Shown here: in pieces, positions 50,761 through 63,200 of the stretch
Layout: each line of letters starts with the position of its first letter
Numbering within the stretch: the stretch's first letter is position 1
Assembly: GCA_016748015.1 (NCBI GenBank)
Contig: JAAOMT010000723.1
Span: 1-64,000, forward strand
Length of the DNA: 64,000 nucleotides
Reading direction: 5' to 3'
Origin: Geosiphon pyriformis
Lineage: Eukaryota; Glomeromycota; Glomeromycetes; Archaeosporales; Geosiphonaceae
Position numbers and translations under genes: made by a program
The notes under the pieces: model-generated
The model's database searches: none
The model's input: only the letters and a program-made list of their open reading frames with translations
Told to the model about the DNA's origin: nothing

Positions 50761-52237
50761 GATCTATTGGTTACTAATATATCTAAACATATTAAAAAAT
50801 ATATTAAAAAAGAGGGTAAACTAACTAGTTAATAAGTAATAAATAAAATAAAAGTTATTAAAAAAATAATAAAGTGTCTTATAATTTTTTTCTGCCAAGT
50901 ATACCAGCCAAAATCACAAAAACATCAGAATTTCAAATTACAATAACACCAAAAACTATGTAAAAATTTCAGCAAATATTATTATTAAATGCTTGAATTC
51001 AAAAATTAAAAACCAACTATTCACATATGTTTCAGTTTAAACTGTACTAAATTAAATTTTGAATACTATTTAAATTCAGTTTAAATTATGAACTAAACAT
51101 AAACCAAACCAAATTTTTAAAATAAGCTCAATTTGAATTCAAAGTTAAACTTTTTGACAAGTTTGAATTCAGTTTAGGTCTGGTTTAAAGTTTATAAACT
51201 TGTTTGAATTTAATAGAATTAAAAAATAACATATTTTGTATTATTTGTTCATTAATTATTACTTTGTTTAATTATTATAATTAGTTAAAAAGATATATAA
51301 AATTATATATGTATAGCAACTCTATTTTTCAACTTAAAAAAATAAATTTATTGTGTGCATTATTTAAATAATAAAATTTAATAATCTAAATAATTTAAAT
51401 ATTTTTAAAATAAGATATAAGACTATTTTAATAAGTTAGAATAAACAAAAAAAACAGTTAAATATACAGTCTTAAATATGTACATAAACTATTTTCTTAT
51501 AAAACTATAAATATTACCAAATCTTTATAATACTATTTAGAAGCTTTTTACTAAACAGTATATATTACAATAGAAAAATATTATAAAAAAAGAAAAAATG
51601 GTTAAAAAGATTGTAAATTAATTAAAAAAATGGTTTGATAAGTAAAATTGCTATTTTTTTGGCCAATTTAACTAAAAAACTGCTTTAATCTTCTGTAATA
51701 ATTGATATTAACATTAATAATAAAAAATTTTATGATATAATTATTATTTGGCTTATTAATTATTAACAAAAACTTGTTATAATAAAAAATTTTGAATTAA
51801 TTAAAATGTTTTAATATTTGAGCATTACTTTACAACTTGTTTGTATTAATACAATTAAAAATAAAGTTATAAAATTCTATATTTTAGATAAACAAAAATT
51901 AAAAGTAAGTACTATTATAAAATATTCTTTTTATTTTACTTATATTTATAATATAACAGGCATATTTAAATACTATTAAGTCCAAAATTTTTTTTATATT
52001 AAATCTTTGAACATTTTCTAAAAACAAAGCTTTTGTTTTTATCACCACTTATTATATTAATAACAATTAGAATTTTCAATAAACAATAATTGATTTTGGT
52101 TTAATAAGTAGATGACATAATAAAATAAATATTATAAACAGATTTTTTAAAGTATTAAAAGATTATAGAATTATATCAAAGATAAATTTGGGTTAGTTGA
52201 TGGCCAATAATAAGATTAGCATATTAAGCAGCAAATA
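50761..52237. other. AT-rich stretch, no feature supported
   Basis: Slightly less AT-saturated at 50890-51190, with repeated AATTCAGTTTAAA-like words, but no frame or known repeat recognised. Confidence 0.3.
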
Positions 52238-52464
52238 AGTATTATCTAAAGCTCAAAGATATTATAGTGCTCATATTATTAAAAATTGTATTTTCTTAAT
52301 GTTGGTTTAAATTGGTTTTCATTATTGCTTCAGAGCCGAATTTTCAGCATTAGCATTATCTGAAGCTCAGAGTTATCACAGTATTTATATCATTAAATAT
52401 TGTATTTTCTCAATATTAGCTTAAGTGGTTTTCATTATTGGTTCAAACTAAATTTTTAGCCAAG
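52238..52464. repeat. tandem duplication, two ~113-base units
   Basis: Unit 1 52238-52351 and unit 2 52352-52464 share ATTATCT(A/G)AAGCTCA(A/G)AG, ATTGTATTTTCT and GGTTTTCATTATTG in order. Roughly 80 percent identical by eye. Function unknown. Confidence 0.8.
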
Positions 52465-52910
52465 AAGGTTAAGAAAGCAGTTTAAAAAAAATAACACTCA
52501 CTCTCTTTTTATATGATTTTACTATTAATATTATAAAAAATGATTATAATAATTAAACTATCTTTATTAATAATTGTTCACAAAATTAAGGAATTTTATT
52601 AAATTTTTATTGTTAATTCTATTGTAGTTGTAAATCATGTAGAATATCCATTGTCTTGAAAAAATACAGCTATAAAAATATCTTTAATAAAGAATGCTTC
52701 TTCGATAATTCTAAGTATAAATGAAAAAGTTTTCTAAAATTTATTTTCCAAGTGGTTTTAAAAAAATAATTTGACAATGTTACTCTTTACAAAAAAAATT
52801 CTATTATGCTTTCTCAATTTTACATATAAGCTGTTGTAATTTTAAAGTATATATAGCAAATTATTTACTTTTAAAAATATCAAAAAGATTAGAATTTCTA
52901 CATACTATAT

Positions 52911-53069
52911 CTACTGTTCTCTCCTAATATCTTTTCGAGTCTCATATTGGCTCACCAAAAATGTATTTCTAGCATCAATATCAATATTAATCTCTAAATT
53001 TCTATCTACTTTCTTTTTCTCTTCTTTTTGCTTATTAATAAAGATTTGATAACCTCTGTATTTCTAGTT
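52911..53069 (-). pseudogene. charged coding remnant
   Basis: An open minus frame of about 50 codons with a coherent charged composition (GYQIFINKQKEEKKKVDR ... FLVSQYETRKDIRREQ) ends at TAG 52911-52913. It resembles a coiled segment. No family recognised, and it may be chance. Confidence 0.25.
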
Positions 53070-53645
53070 ATAACAAAATAATATATTGCTGTCTTCCTAA
53101 TTTATTTTTTGCATTTAAATTATTTTAATAAGACATAAATTTTTAAATACTACAGTATTCTGAAAAAGATTGATTTTAGAATTATCAAATGTTTTAAAAG
53201 AATGTGCAAATATGCAGTATTATAGAAAGAAAGATTAGAATTTAAAAAATATTTTACAAAAAATAGAATGCAGCAGTATGTATTTAATAGTTGGCCTGAA
53301 TTACTTGGTGTAAATGTAGCTTCAGGCAAAAGTAGTGTAAAGTATTTTATAAGAGCTAGATAATCTTAAAATTAAGGATAATTATAACATAATTAATGCT
53401 TATAAAACCCAAAATTAAGATTGATAAATACAACTTTTTATGGAGCCAAATGAATACTATTTCAGCTATCTTTATTTCTTAGATTGGCTCTGGCTTCAGT
53501 TTGAACTAATTCTTTTATGATGTTATTTCTCCCCTTCATTGCTAGAAATAAAAATGTCAAAATCAGAAGAGCTCAAATGTATTAAATATAATTATTCTTA
53601 CTTGAAACACTTAAAAATGTTAATCAACCATGTTACATACAATTT

Positions 53646-53664
53646 ACATATATATATATATATA
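53646..53664. repeat. (AT)n microsatellite
   Basis: A 19-base TA dinucleotide run. Similar short runs occur at 37057-37072 and on both flanks of the transposon at 56240. Confidence 0.8.
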
Positions 53665-54091
53665 CGAATAATGACATAAAAACTTGTGACATTCTAAATC
53701 ATCAATTGCTTCAAGAAGTGGTTATCTTTCTGAATTTAAAAATATGTGCTTATTTACTTAATCTAATATTAAAAACTTTCAAAAAGAGTGGTTATTGCAT
53801 TCTATGAACATCATTAACTTCTGTAACATCTACAAAAAAAATTTTCACAAACAAATTTAAACCATTAATTGCATAATAACGGTACTGTAAAATGTACCAA
53901 TGTATTACCATATTGGTCTTTTTTAATAATTATTTCTTTAGCTGCTTTTTTATGGCATTATTAATTTGAATCAAAGAGATTTTTCAAGATGTTTTTAGAT
54001 ATAAAGTTTAATTTTTATTCATTCCAAAGTAGAACTTTCAGATTATAATGCATAATATGGTAAAAGTAAAAGAGACAAATAGATAAATCAT

Positions 54092-54550
54092 TTAAAAACA
54101 AAAGTCAAGTAAAGTATTATCTATCAAACACTGTGAATTTTTCTCATTCAAACAATCCAACAAATTTTTAGGTGTTTTCTGATTGAGCATAAGATATTTT
54201 TTCACTAATTCAGCAACTTTTAAATATTCACTAGGTAGAAAAATGACCAAATTTTCTTTGATGACAATTAAGCCAGTCAAGGGATGAAGTTGAAGACATG
54301 ATTTTTAAGCAACACAAATAAATTATTAAACCTTGAATAGTTTGTATCGGTAAAGAAGAATTTTTTAGAGTTCGTCTTGCTAATAAATAAGATTTCGACC
54401 ACTAATCAAATTTTTGAAAAGGTTAAGCCATGAAGAAATTGGAAAACACAATCCTTATCTAGATTGCTTAAACGGGTAAAGATCATCTTGAACTTGTCTT
54501 ATTGTGAGTCGATATTGTTTAGAAACTGTTTTATAATGAGAGTACATGAA
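54092..54550 (-). pseudogene. Sel1-kinase family copy 3: leader and N-terminus only
   Basis: The leader block (54300-54550) matches the upstream of copy 1. ATG at 54299-54297, then SSLDWL and, after a one-base shift, IVIKENLVIFLPSEYLKVAE and LVKKYLMLNQKTPKNLLDCL. It ends with a stop at 54092 after LIDNTLLDFCF. No Sel1, ribbon or kinase sequence follows, so the copy is truncated just where copy 1 enters its repeats. It keeps Trp (TGG) in the position where copy 1 has TGA. Confidence 0.8.
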
Positions 54551-56239
54551 ATAAAATTTATAGTGGAGAGTTATATCTAATAAAAAAATATTTATAATTT
54601 TATGAAGAATAAACTGAATTAAGCCTGAAAAGTTTGCTTTGAAATATTTTATTAATAATAGTTATAATTATTTTATTTTCTCTAGATATTATAAATTTAT
54701 AATAACAAAATACAGTATCTTTTGAAGAACACTAGATAGCTAAAATTCTAGAAATACTTGTTCCTGCTTATAACCTATATTTTAGAATAAAATATCAAAT
54801 ATATATAGATATGATTCATTTAAAAGGCTACAGAATATTTGACCAAAATAACTTTTTTACAATTCAGCTATAGTCTTCAATTTTTGTACTAAAATAGCTC
54901 CTAACAATTCTTCAAATCTCAAGTTTTTAATTCTTTTAAAAATAAATTAATCTTGTCCCCATTTTACCCAAAGATGAAATCACTAAATTGGAGAAGGATA
55001 TTTAGCTGGAGAAAATTCAGAACTAAATAAAAACAAATAAAAATTTTTATGTCTTTAAAAATTTTTGTGGGAATCTTTAGATTTAATCTAACACCTTAAC
55101 ATATTTTTGACTCACTTTTATCACAAAGTAAACCCATTTTGCCTAAAACCTTTTACAAAGATTTTTTCTATCATTTTCTTATATTGAACAATAATCACAA
55201 GTCTGTTGACACTTGGCTATTGCATTTTTCTCAATTATACATTGAATAAAAAAAATTTCAATCGTATTGCACAATATAAAACAATTTCATCACTGCATTT
55301 AGAATTAACTATAAATGCTAACATGTAATTTTATTCTATAAACTTTTGGTAGGATCTGTATGTATCAAAATGGGAGTTTTATTTTTTTGTCAGGTAATGA
55401 TCAAAGAGCCAAAGTTTAGAATAGGCAAATTTATTATTTTTATTAGTATATAAGTTTAATCAGAAATTGGTAAGCTTCCAAGATTTATTTAAACATTGGG
55501 GAAAATAAATACACATCTTTTCCAATCTTACATTAAAAATGACCAATTTATGTGCTCCAAAAATGACTTCAAATTTGAATTGTGAGAAGCTAACAATAAT
55601 ATTTTTTGAAAAGATCTTATAAAGTTTTAATTCAAGTTAATAGTTCAAGGTATTATACTCATAAGAATATTTTATATTTAAATTACTAAACTCCACAAAA
55701 TAACGATGCTCTTAACATAATGAAATAGAATATAAGACTATTATAGGCAAAGCCAAATACTCAAAAAAAAAACTAATTTTGATTGAAATTTTAATATTTA
55801 AAAATATTTTTATTTTATTTAGTCTTTAAATTTTTATAAAGTATGTGTATAATATTTTTTATCAGGCTTTTCAATTTTTGAATTGTATTCTAAATATTTG
55901 AAATTATTTGAAAAGTATTTTTTAAACAAATGACCAAAAAGAAAAGAAAAAATTAAACTTATAAAACATTATAATTTAAAAATAATTATACTTTTAAATT
56001 ATTGATCACATTATAATTGAAATATAATGAAAATATTAAAATAATTTGCTTTGTAAATATATATATTTATTTTAAAATTTGATAAAAATAATATATATTA
56101 ACAAAAGTTATTATAATTGTTAAAATGATAACTAAATTTTAGTAATTATGTGAATATCAAATTTAAAATTCAATAATTTGCATATACAGAACAAAAATTA
56201 TAAACTTGAATCTGTTTAACTTATTAATATATATATATA
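54551..56239. other. AT-rich intergenic stretch
   Basis: One short minus-strand coding-like scrap near 54875-54955 (RFEELLGAILVQKLKTIAEL) cannot be assigned. Nothing else seen. Confidence 0.3.
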
Positions 56240-56337
56240 CAAGGGGGTATAAAAAATATTGGACACTTTTATAATATGTTATATAAAAGAACTAACTTAT
56301 GAATTGTTTATTTTTTATTATTATATTAAAATACATG

Positions 56338-57170
56338 TTAGTATTTTGTTTGACCCCCATTTGCTTCAAGAATAGCTTGAACTCAACATGGCATAGACTT
56401 GATCAAATTACAATAGTAATTTGCAGGTATTGCATCCCATTCTTCCTTAACCCACTGTTCCAATTCCACAATATTTGAGGGTTGTGAATTACGTTGACGA
56501 ATTTTAACTTCAATATATGACCAAAAATTTTCTATTGGAGTAATATCAGGACTTTGTGCTGGCCAAGGAAGTAATTCAACATTTGAAGAGGTAAGAAAAG
56601 AACACGCGACTTTTGATGTGTGGATTGGTGCATTGTCTTCCTAAAAAAAAAACTTTTTTTTAGTTTTTTTTGCATGAAGTTTTACCGTAAGAATTGCATA
56701 ATTAGCCAAGGTTTTGTGGTGTATAACTCCAGTAATATGACCAACCAAAGNNNNNNNNNNNNNNNNNNNNNNNNNNNNNNNNNNNNNNNNNNNNNNNNNN
56801 NNNNNNNNNNNNNNNNNNNNNNNNNNNNNNNNNNNNNNNNNNNNNNNNNNNNNNNNNNNNNNNNNNNNNNNNNNNNNNNNNNNNNNNNNNNNNNNNNNNN
56901 NNNNNNNNNNNNNNNNNNNNNNNNNNNNNNNNNNNNNNNNNNNNNNNNNNNNNNNNNNNNNNNNNNNNNNTGTGGTCAGTCTGTTCGTTTTTTAGGAAGT
57001 TTTTTTAGCTCGTATGACTTCATACATGTATTACAGAAGAACATGAACATTCAATAGTCGTGGAAATCTCACTGTTTGTATGTCCTAACTTTTTTGCTGA
57101 AATAATCCCTCCTTTTTGGTATTCAGAAAGTTTTTTTCCAAGACACATTTGATGCGGTAAATTTTTTCAT
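56338..57170 (-). pseudogene. Tc1-like transposase, partly in a gap
   Basis: ATG at 57170-57168, HTH remnants in shifting frames (KLSEYQKGGIISAKKLGHTN, then a frame change and stops). After the gap the C-terminal catalytic half is in good condition: EDNAPIHTSKVA (second catalytic Asp), then SPDITPIENFW with the catalytic Glu, NSQPSNIVELEQWVKEEWDA, one TGA after SMPC (Arg expected), and GGQTKY with stop at 56338-56340. The first Asp falls in the gap. Confidence 0.85.
56751..56970. other. assembly gap (220 N)
   Basis: Unknown bases within the transposon, probably unassembled because the element is repetitive. Confidence 0.99.
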
Positions 57171-57369
57171 GACAAGAATGTTTGATATTTTATATATACG
57201 TGTATAATCCACTGTTGTGTTTTACAAGGATGCGATTTATGTTGATTTGTAGATTATAACTATAAGTAATTATAAAAAAAATTATGGCTTAAATTGGTAA
57301 TGGTATTACAATATATAGCCTTTTTTGTATATTATATTAAGTGTCCAATACTTTTTATACCCCCCTGTA

Positions 57370-58106
57370 TATATATATAAATTTTATTTACTTCCCACTT
57401 ACCTAAAAACTTTTCAATTTGAAGAATTTCTCATTATATAAATTCTCACAATTTTCGAAATTGAAAGACTAAACGCCATCATTTCTGGATAGAAGATTTG
57501 ATTTTTTTTTTATAAAATCTAGAATTTCAAAAAAAGAGTTGACGTATTTGGCTTGATATAATACAAATAGATATTATAAATTATAAACGAAGATAAAGAC
57601 GATAATATTTTAATTATTAAAGCACAATATTTCTTATTTTGAATCCTGTTCTCATCTTTTGCTATAATATTAGTAAATCAATAGCAAATCCAATCAAAGT
57701 TGAAGGGGGAAAATTTTTCCAGCTAGCAAATTCTCAAATAATTAAGTTCCTCAGAGTACCAATAATGAAAAAAAATTTCTTTGAAACAAACCTTTAAATA
57801 ATCGACAATTTATTTTTTGCTGAATAATTTATCATTCCTTATTATTCAACAAGGATCGATGTTATCATCTTACCGAATTTTAAGTCGAAAAATAAGCATA
57901 ATCATCATCTTATAGATAGAAAATAATTAATCGACTCCAAAGAGTAAGTAATTAAAAAGGATTTATGTATATATTTATTAATTCAGATAATAAAATTTAT
58001 CTGACAAATGGTCCAAAGATTGATTAATCTGTAATTGGAAACATTCATGACTCCTGTGTATATAATTGTAAACTTTCAAAAGAGATCAATTGTAATTTTG
58101 ACAAAG
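57370..58106. other. intergenic, upstream of the lipase gene
   Basis: No gene. Likely contains the lipase promoter. No specific element identified. Confidence 0.35.
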
Positions 58107-59490
58107 ATGGCAAATTTATATATAACTAAAGCATTTTTTGTTATATTAAGTAGTCAGGCTTTCCTGCTACTTTTTTTATTTTTAAATGATTTTCAAATTC
58201 AATATGAAATATTTTCAAAAAAGGAAATTTCCCTGGTTAATAAAAGTTTGGAGAAATCTTTAAAATATCAACAGATTCAACATTCAATCAATGAAAATTC
58301 AAATCTTTCAATAATTCTTGAGGGAAATTCGAGAATTCATAAAAGAAATCAAAGTCCTTATCCACCCAAAACGATACAAAATTTGAATGATGCCTATAAG
58401 CTTTTATTGTTTCATTTAGCACAATATGCTAATATGGCTTATTGTTCGGAAACAGTGGATAACCCGAATGGAAGGAAAAGGACCACGCAAAAATTAAAAC
58501 GTACTTTTCCTGAATTTTATTTGAAATCTCGATATTACTTTGAAATTACATCTAAAATTATTTAAAAAAAATAGCCCCAAGCTTTAACATTGCCTATGAC
58601 AAAAGACACAATCGTTTAATTATTTATTTCGTTGGGGAAATGTTATCCCGTATGCAATGGGAAACTCGAGAAGTTAAACTGGTACATAAAACTTTTGAAT
58701 TCTTGGATCAAGGGATACTACAACCACATCAAACATATGTAGATTCAGTATGGAATGAAGATATAAAAAAAATTAAAGGGGAAATAATTGAAAAGCTTGA
58801 TCATTTTCTTTCGTTTGATATAGAGTTGAATTTTGTGGGACATGGAGTTGGAGGTGGTAAGTTTCGTATTTCATCTTTCAATTTTAAAATTGTTATAATT
58901 TTAAAATTTTAAAATTTATGATACTCAAACAAAATTCAATGTAACCCTTTATTAATAAAATCTAGCTTATGCCGTTCTCGCTGCTCTCTATTATCAGGTC
59001 CACTGTCTTAACAATGGATCACTTAACAAAAACATACTAGTCACAACATTTGGCCAGCCACGAATTGGTCATGTTTCATTTGCTATCTTGGTCAACAAAT
59101 TTGTGAAAGTGCAAAGAATAACGCATTCAAATGATTACGTCCCTCGCTCATTTCATCCCCCACCAAAATTTTTACACCATGATAGAGAGTATTGGATCAT
59201 GCGTGATGAATGTGATTGTTTTAACACAAAAACTTTAGAGAGTGGCTATGTTTATTTCAATTGCCGAGGATATCGACCAAGGTGGAGTTTATCTTATGGT
59301 GAAAATCAGGTAAATAGTCGAAATTACTTGCTATGATTTATTTGATTTTCGAATTTGCTAAATTACATATATTTGATTTTGATTTTAATAAAAGGAATGT
59401 AATCAGGGCACAATTGATGATTTAGAATCATGGACTCATGTTGGTCCTTACTTTGGGGTTATAATGGGACGCTGTGATAATCAAGGATAA
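58107..59490 (+). CDS. class 3 lipase-like protein, spliced, with one frameshift and an altered nucleophile elbow
   Basis: Start chosen at 58107 (context CAAAGATGGC), which opens a hydrophobic N-terminal segment (ITKAFFVILSSQAFLLLFLF), a signal anchor or signal peptide. An open ATG at 58035 is in frame but less likely. AHYC-like lipase start: LLLFHLAQYANMAYCSET. Then a frame change between about 58556 and 58574 around an A8 run, then APSFNIAYDKRHNRLIIYFV. The nucleophile elbow reads VGHGVGG where GHSxGG is expected, so the catalytic Ser is Gly. Intron 1 is 58857-58965 (GTAAGT ... TCTAG) and splices G-GG|AYAVLAAL in phase. The catalytic Asp is in RITHSNDYVPR. Then HHDREYWI and a Cys-rich DECDCF. 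Intron 2 is 59310-59394 (GTAAAT ... AAAAG). The last exon holds the catalytic His in SWTHVGPYFG, stop TAA 59488-59490. About 400 residues, slightly long for the family. It is either a catalytically dead lipase fold or a decaying gene; the frameshift could be an assembly error. Confidence 0.85.
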
Positions 59491-60057
59491 ATTTATCTCT
59501 CGCGAGTTTTTGTGACTTTTGGATTTAACAAGAGAAGATGAATTCGTGGTGGTAAAAATTTTGTAACTGTTATCGTAACTCAAGTATTTTTCGAAACGGT
59601 CACGTTTTTTCAACTATTCCATGTGCTTGAATTTCTAGACTACAAATAATAGATTGCCTTCTAACAATAAATCTGTTTCGTTTAAACTAATATATTTTGG
59701 AAGAACCAATTAAAATTTATTCCGAATAATATTTTGAAAATCTTTTTCATAACAATTCAACAAAAATCAATTGAAATTAAAAATAACTATAGGGTTTTCG
59801 GTCCAACAATTCACAAATAATTTATTTATTCAATAATCAAAGTATATAGCTGGTAGTTTTTGAATTATCAAATAAGTTTTGAAGCAAAATATCAAATAAT
59901 TACTACAAGCCCAAAAGCTTTTCAATATTTCAAAAAAATCTCATGCTGATAAACTAACTTTTTTAAATTTTTAGGATAAAATTTTTATAAAAACTAGAAA
60001 ATTACAAAAGTTTCTTCTCGCTGAAACCCTTTTTAATAAATGGCTCATTTCTGATTT
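59491..60057. other. intergenic, 3' of the lipase gene
   Basis: No gene seen. An antisense open stretch at 59428-59613 overlaps the last lipase exon and is a shadow. Confidence 0.4.
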
Positions 60058-60298
60058 TCAGTATTGTAAATAATATAAAGTCTTGGTTTGAAACTGATTT
60101 AATGACAAGACTTCAACCATGAAAAATTCTTTTATTTTCACCCAGGATTTAATATATATCAACTGATCAGCATGAAAGACAAAACATTCTCCTGAAACGA
60201 CTCTGTCTTTTTTGAATATTATTTGTATAAATATTACTCTACTTGGTATAGATTCACAACTTGAACAATCAAAAGCTACATTTTCACTCATTGTTCTG
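60058..60298 (-). CDS. small unrecognised protein or last exon
   Basis: An open frame of 77 codons from ATG 60291 to TAA 60058, preceded by a TTTACAG acceptor-like site at 60299. It may therefore be the last exon of a longer minus-strand gene. The sequence is less AT-biased than its neighbourhood and protein-like (SENVAFDCSSCESIPSRV, GECFVFHADQLIYIK). A CxxC pair is present. It is convergent with the lipase gene. No family recognised. Confidence 0.35.
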
Positions 60299-63200
60299 TA
60301 AACAAAAAGCTATTAGTTTGTTATATCCAGAAAATATTACCATTATAATTTGTATTATTATGACACTGCAGAAGAAACTGTGAAAAAAATAGACATAAAG
60401 TCAATTCATCTTGAAAGAAAAAATTCCTAGTCAGTAATAATCTTCATTTTTACAAATGGTAAGATTTTTATTTACAGGCTTGAATTTAAGCTAAAATTAT
60501 TCGCATTAATGAAAGCTCTATGTTGAATTATTATAATAATGTTTTAAAATAAAGTGAAAATAAATTCTTAAATACAAGATTTATATTAATATGGTTATAT
60601 ATTTTAATAAGTTTTACCTAAAGGTTATGAAATTAGTAAATAAATAGCATGAAAATTAAATTTATTTATAAGATTTAAATAGATTTAAATAGATTTAAAG
60701 TAATATTGGTTAAATTAAAAGATGTTTGATTAACTTTGATATTTATTTTTTGAGATTACTACATCATTTTTGAAAACTAGTTATTAACTCAATTATCAAC
60801 CAAATTGTTAACTTGATTATTTATTTATTTTATTTATTATATATAAAATTTTTTTTTTAAAACTGTAAAAAAGTATCTAAATATTTATTTAAATATTTTT
60901 AGTCATAAAATATTTTTCCTTAATTTGTATTATTGTTAAAGTCTAATTTGAGAATTAAGAAATTTGCTTTGCAATATATTAAATTAATAACTGTTAAAAT
61001 AATTAATATTTGTGATTAAATCCTAAAAGTGTTAATTAAAACATAAAATTATAGCAACTGTGTTATTTAAAACCGATTACATTATTTGAATTGTCTAAAT
61101 ATTTAATTTGCTTTTTTTTTTTAATTTTTTTTTTAAATTTATATTACTCTTAATTTATATTACTTTTTCCTATGTATTAGCACATTACTCCAATATGTGA
61201 CTATATTAAAATTATTTTTATTTTTGTAAAAAATTCCATTTTTGCTTGATTTATTTATTTTTTTGAAAAATTCGAAGCAATTTTAAAAAATACTAATAAA
61301 ATTAAAACTTTTATTAATAAATTAAATTAATAATTAAAATTTTACATTATTTAATTACGGTCTGTAAAATTAAGATTTCAGTTATTGATTAAGCAAAAAA
61401 ATTAATGCGAAATATTATTTGTTTATTTTAATTATCTACTAATATCAAAAAGATTTTATATGTTACAAAATAGAAATTTTATTAAAAAGAAGTTAACAGA
61501 ATATTAGTTAAAACAAAATAAACCAGAATAATAAATTTAAAACATAAAAAATAATAAATTGTATTGATTAAATTAAACAAAATTATAATATGACATAAAA
61601 ATAATGTGAAATATTAAAAAATATAATTAAAAAAATGTGCAGTAATAATTCAAATTATTAATTAAAAGAGTCATTTATTGAGAAAATAATTAAAAAAATA
61701 ACTGACCGAAAAATAATAAAGCGTGGCTGGTCACGTAGAAAGCAAATAATCCACGTCAAAAATAGAATATGTATATGTTTTATGTAAATATATAGCAGTT
61801 AGACCAACCTGCGTAAAATATTTTTGGTTAGATTTATTATTTTTAATACTATTTATTAGCATGTACTCCAATTTGTAACAAGCTAATTAAAAAACCAATG
61901 TAATTGAAAATTGCAAATATATCAAATAAGTATTACATTAATTATAACTAATCATATTTATGTAGTTTAAGTTGCAAGTAAAATAACTTGCAAATATGAC
62001 AAATAAGCATCATATTGATTGTAAATTATTGTAATTTTATGATTGAAATTATAATTAAGTATTTTACTAGTTCCATTTTTTAAACATTATTATCAAGTTT
62101 TAATTTTTTAATGAACTATAAATTTAAAATACAATAAAAATATTTGATACATTTTCAAACTATTTTCAAACTTTTAATTAACAAAAACAATATTAATTAA
62201 AACTAAATTAAGAATTAATTTGTAGAATGTTTGTTTAAAAATTATAATTAATTCTGTGTATTGTTAAAAATTACTTTTAATATTTACTTGAAAATAATAT
62301 TTAATTTTATGAATCTTTTTAAAAATCCAATCAATTTAACTTATTAAGATGACGCAATATTAAATAATTATTGTTAAAAAAACCGCAAAATTAATTATAA
62401 TAAAAACAGTTGAATAGAGAAAATTTACATATGACAAAATTTGTATGCAACAACTTTTTATTAAACAAATTTATTTTTTATAAACTATCATTATTACTTT
62501 AAACTTGATATCCAATATTTTTTAAATCCCAAATTTTTCAGCTGTGATTATGTAAAATACATTTAAAAACTGCAATATATATATTTAAAAATTAAAATAT
62601 GCGGAATTTAAATAAAAAAATCAATTAAAAATTTTTCAAACTCAAATTTAGTTTTTGATATAATATTAATAGTATTTAATCTTCAAAAAAAATTTATTTT
62701 TATAAAATATAACTATATAAATTATTAATTTAAATTAAATCAGTGGCTTATCAATTACAACTTCTATCAAATTTCAAAAATTTACAATGTATTTTATATA
62801 TGATTAATGAAGTTGTATGTTCAAAATATTATTTTATATGTTAAATTCCATTAAAATTACTTTTTATTATTTCAAAAAACGAAATATGAAATCGTTTAAA
62901 TACTTGACTTTGGATTCATTTAAAACAAATTTTCTTTTAGGGTGTTTAAATAAATAAATTTCTATATTTATTTCTAATTCAAGTGACTAATTTTTATATT
63001 TCCATTTGTTTAATTTTTTTTACTAGTCAAGATTGTTAATTGAATAAAAAATAAAAATTATTTGAAATTTTGTGATTTTTTACTATTATTTATTATTATA
63101 ATATCTATTCAATAGAAAAAATTCAAAAATAAAATAATTTTTGTTTAATCTTTGAAGAATAACTTAATAATTATTGTGTTCAAACATAAGGACTATTATT

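Larger units (their letters stand above)
56240..57367 (-). mobile_element. Tc1/mariner-like DNA transposon with an internal assembly gap
   Basis: Ends are inverted repeats: CAAGGGGGTATAAAAAATAT at the left, its complement with few changes at the right (ATACTTTTTATACCCCCCTG). They are flanked by TA inside (TA)n runs. The N gap 56751-56970 hides the middle, so the 1128-base length is approximate. A different family from the other elements here. Confidence 0.92.

Noticed and set aside
59428-59613. Minus-strand frame overlapping the last lipase exon
   Set aside because: Antisense shadow of a well-supported exon.
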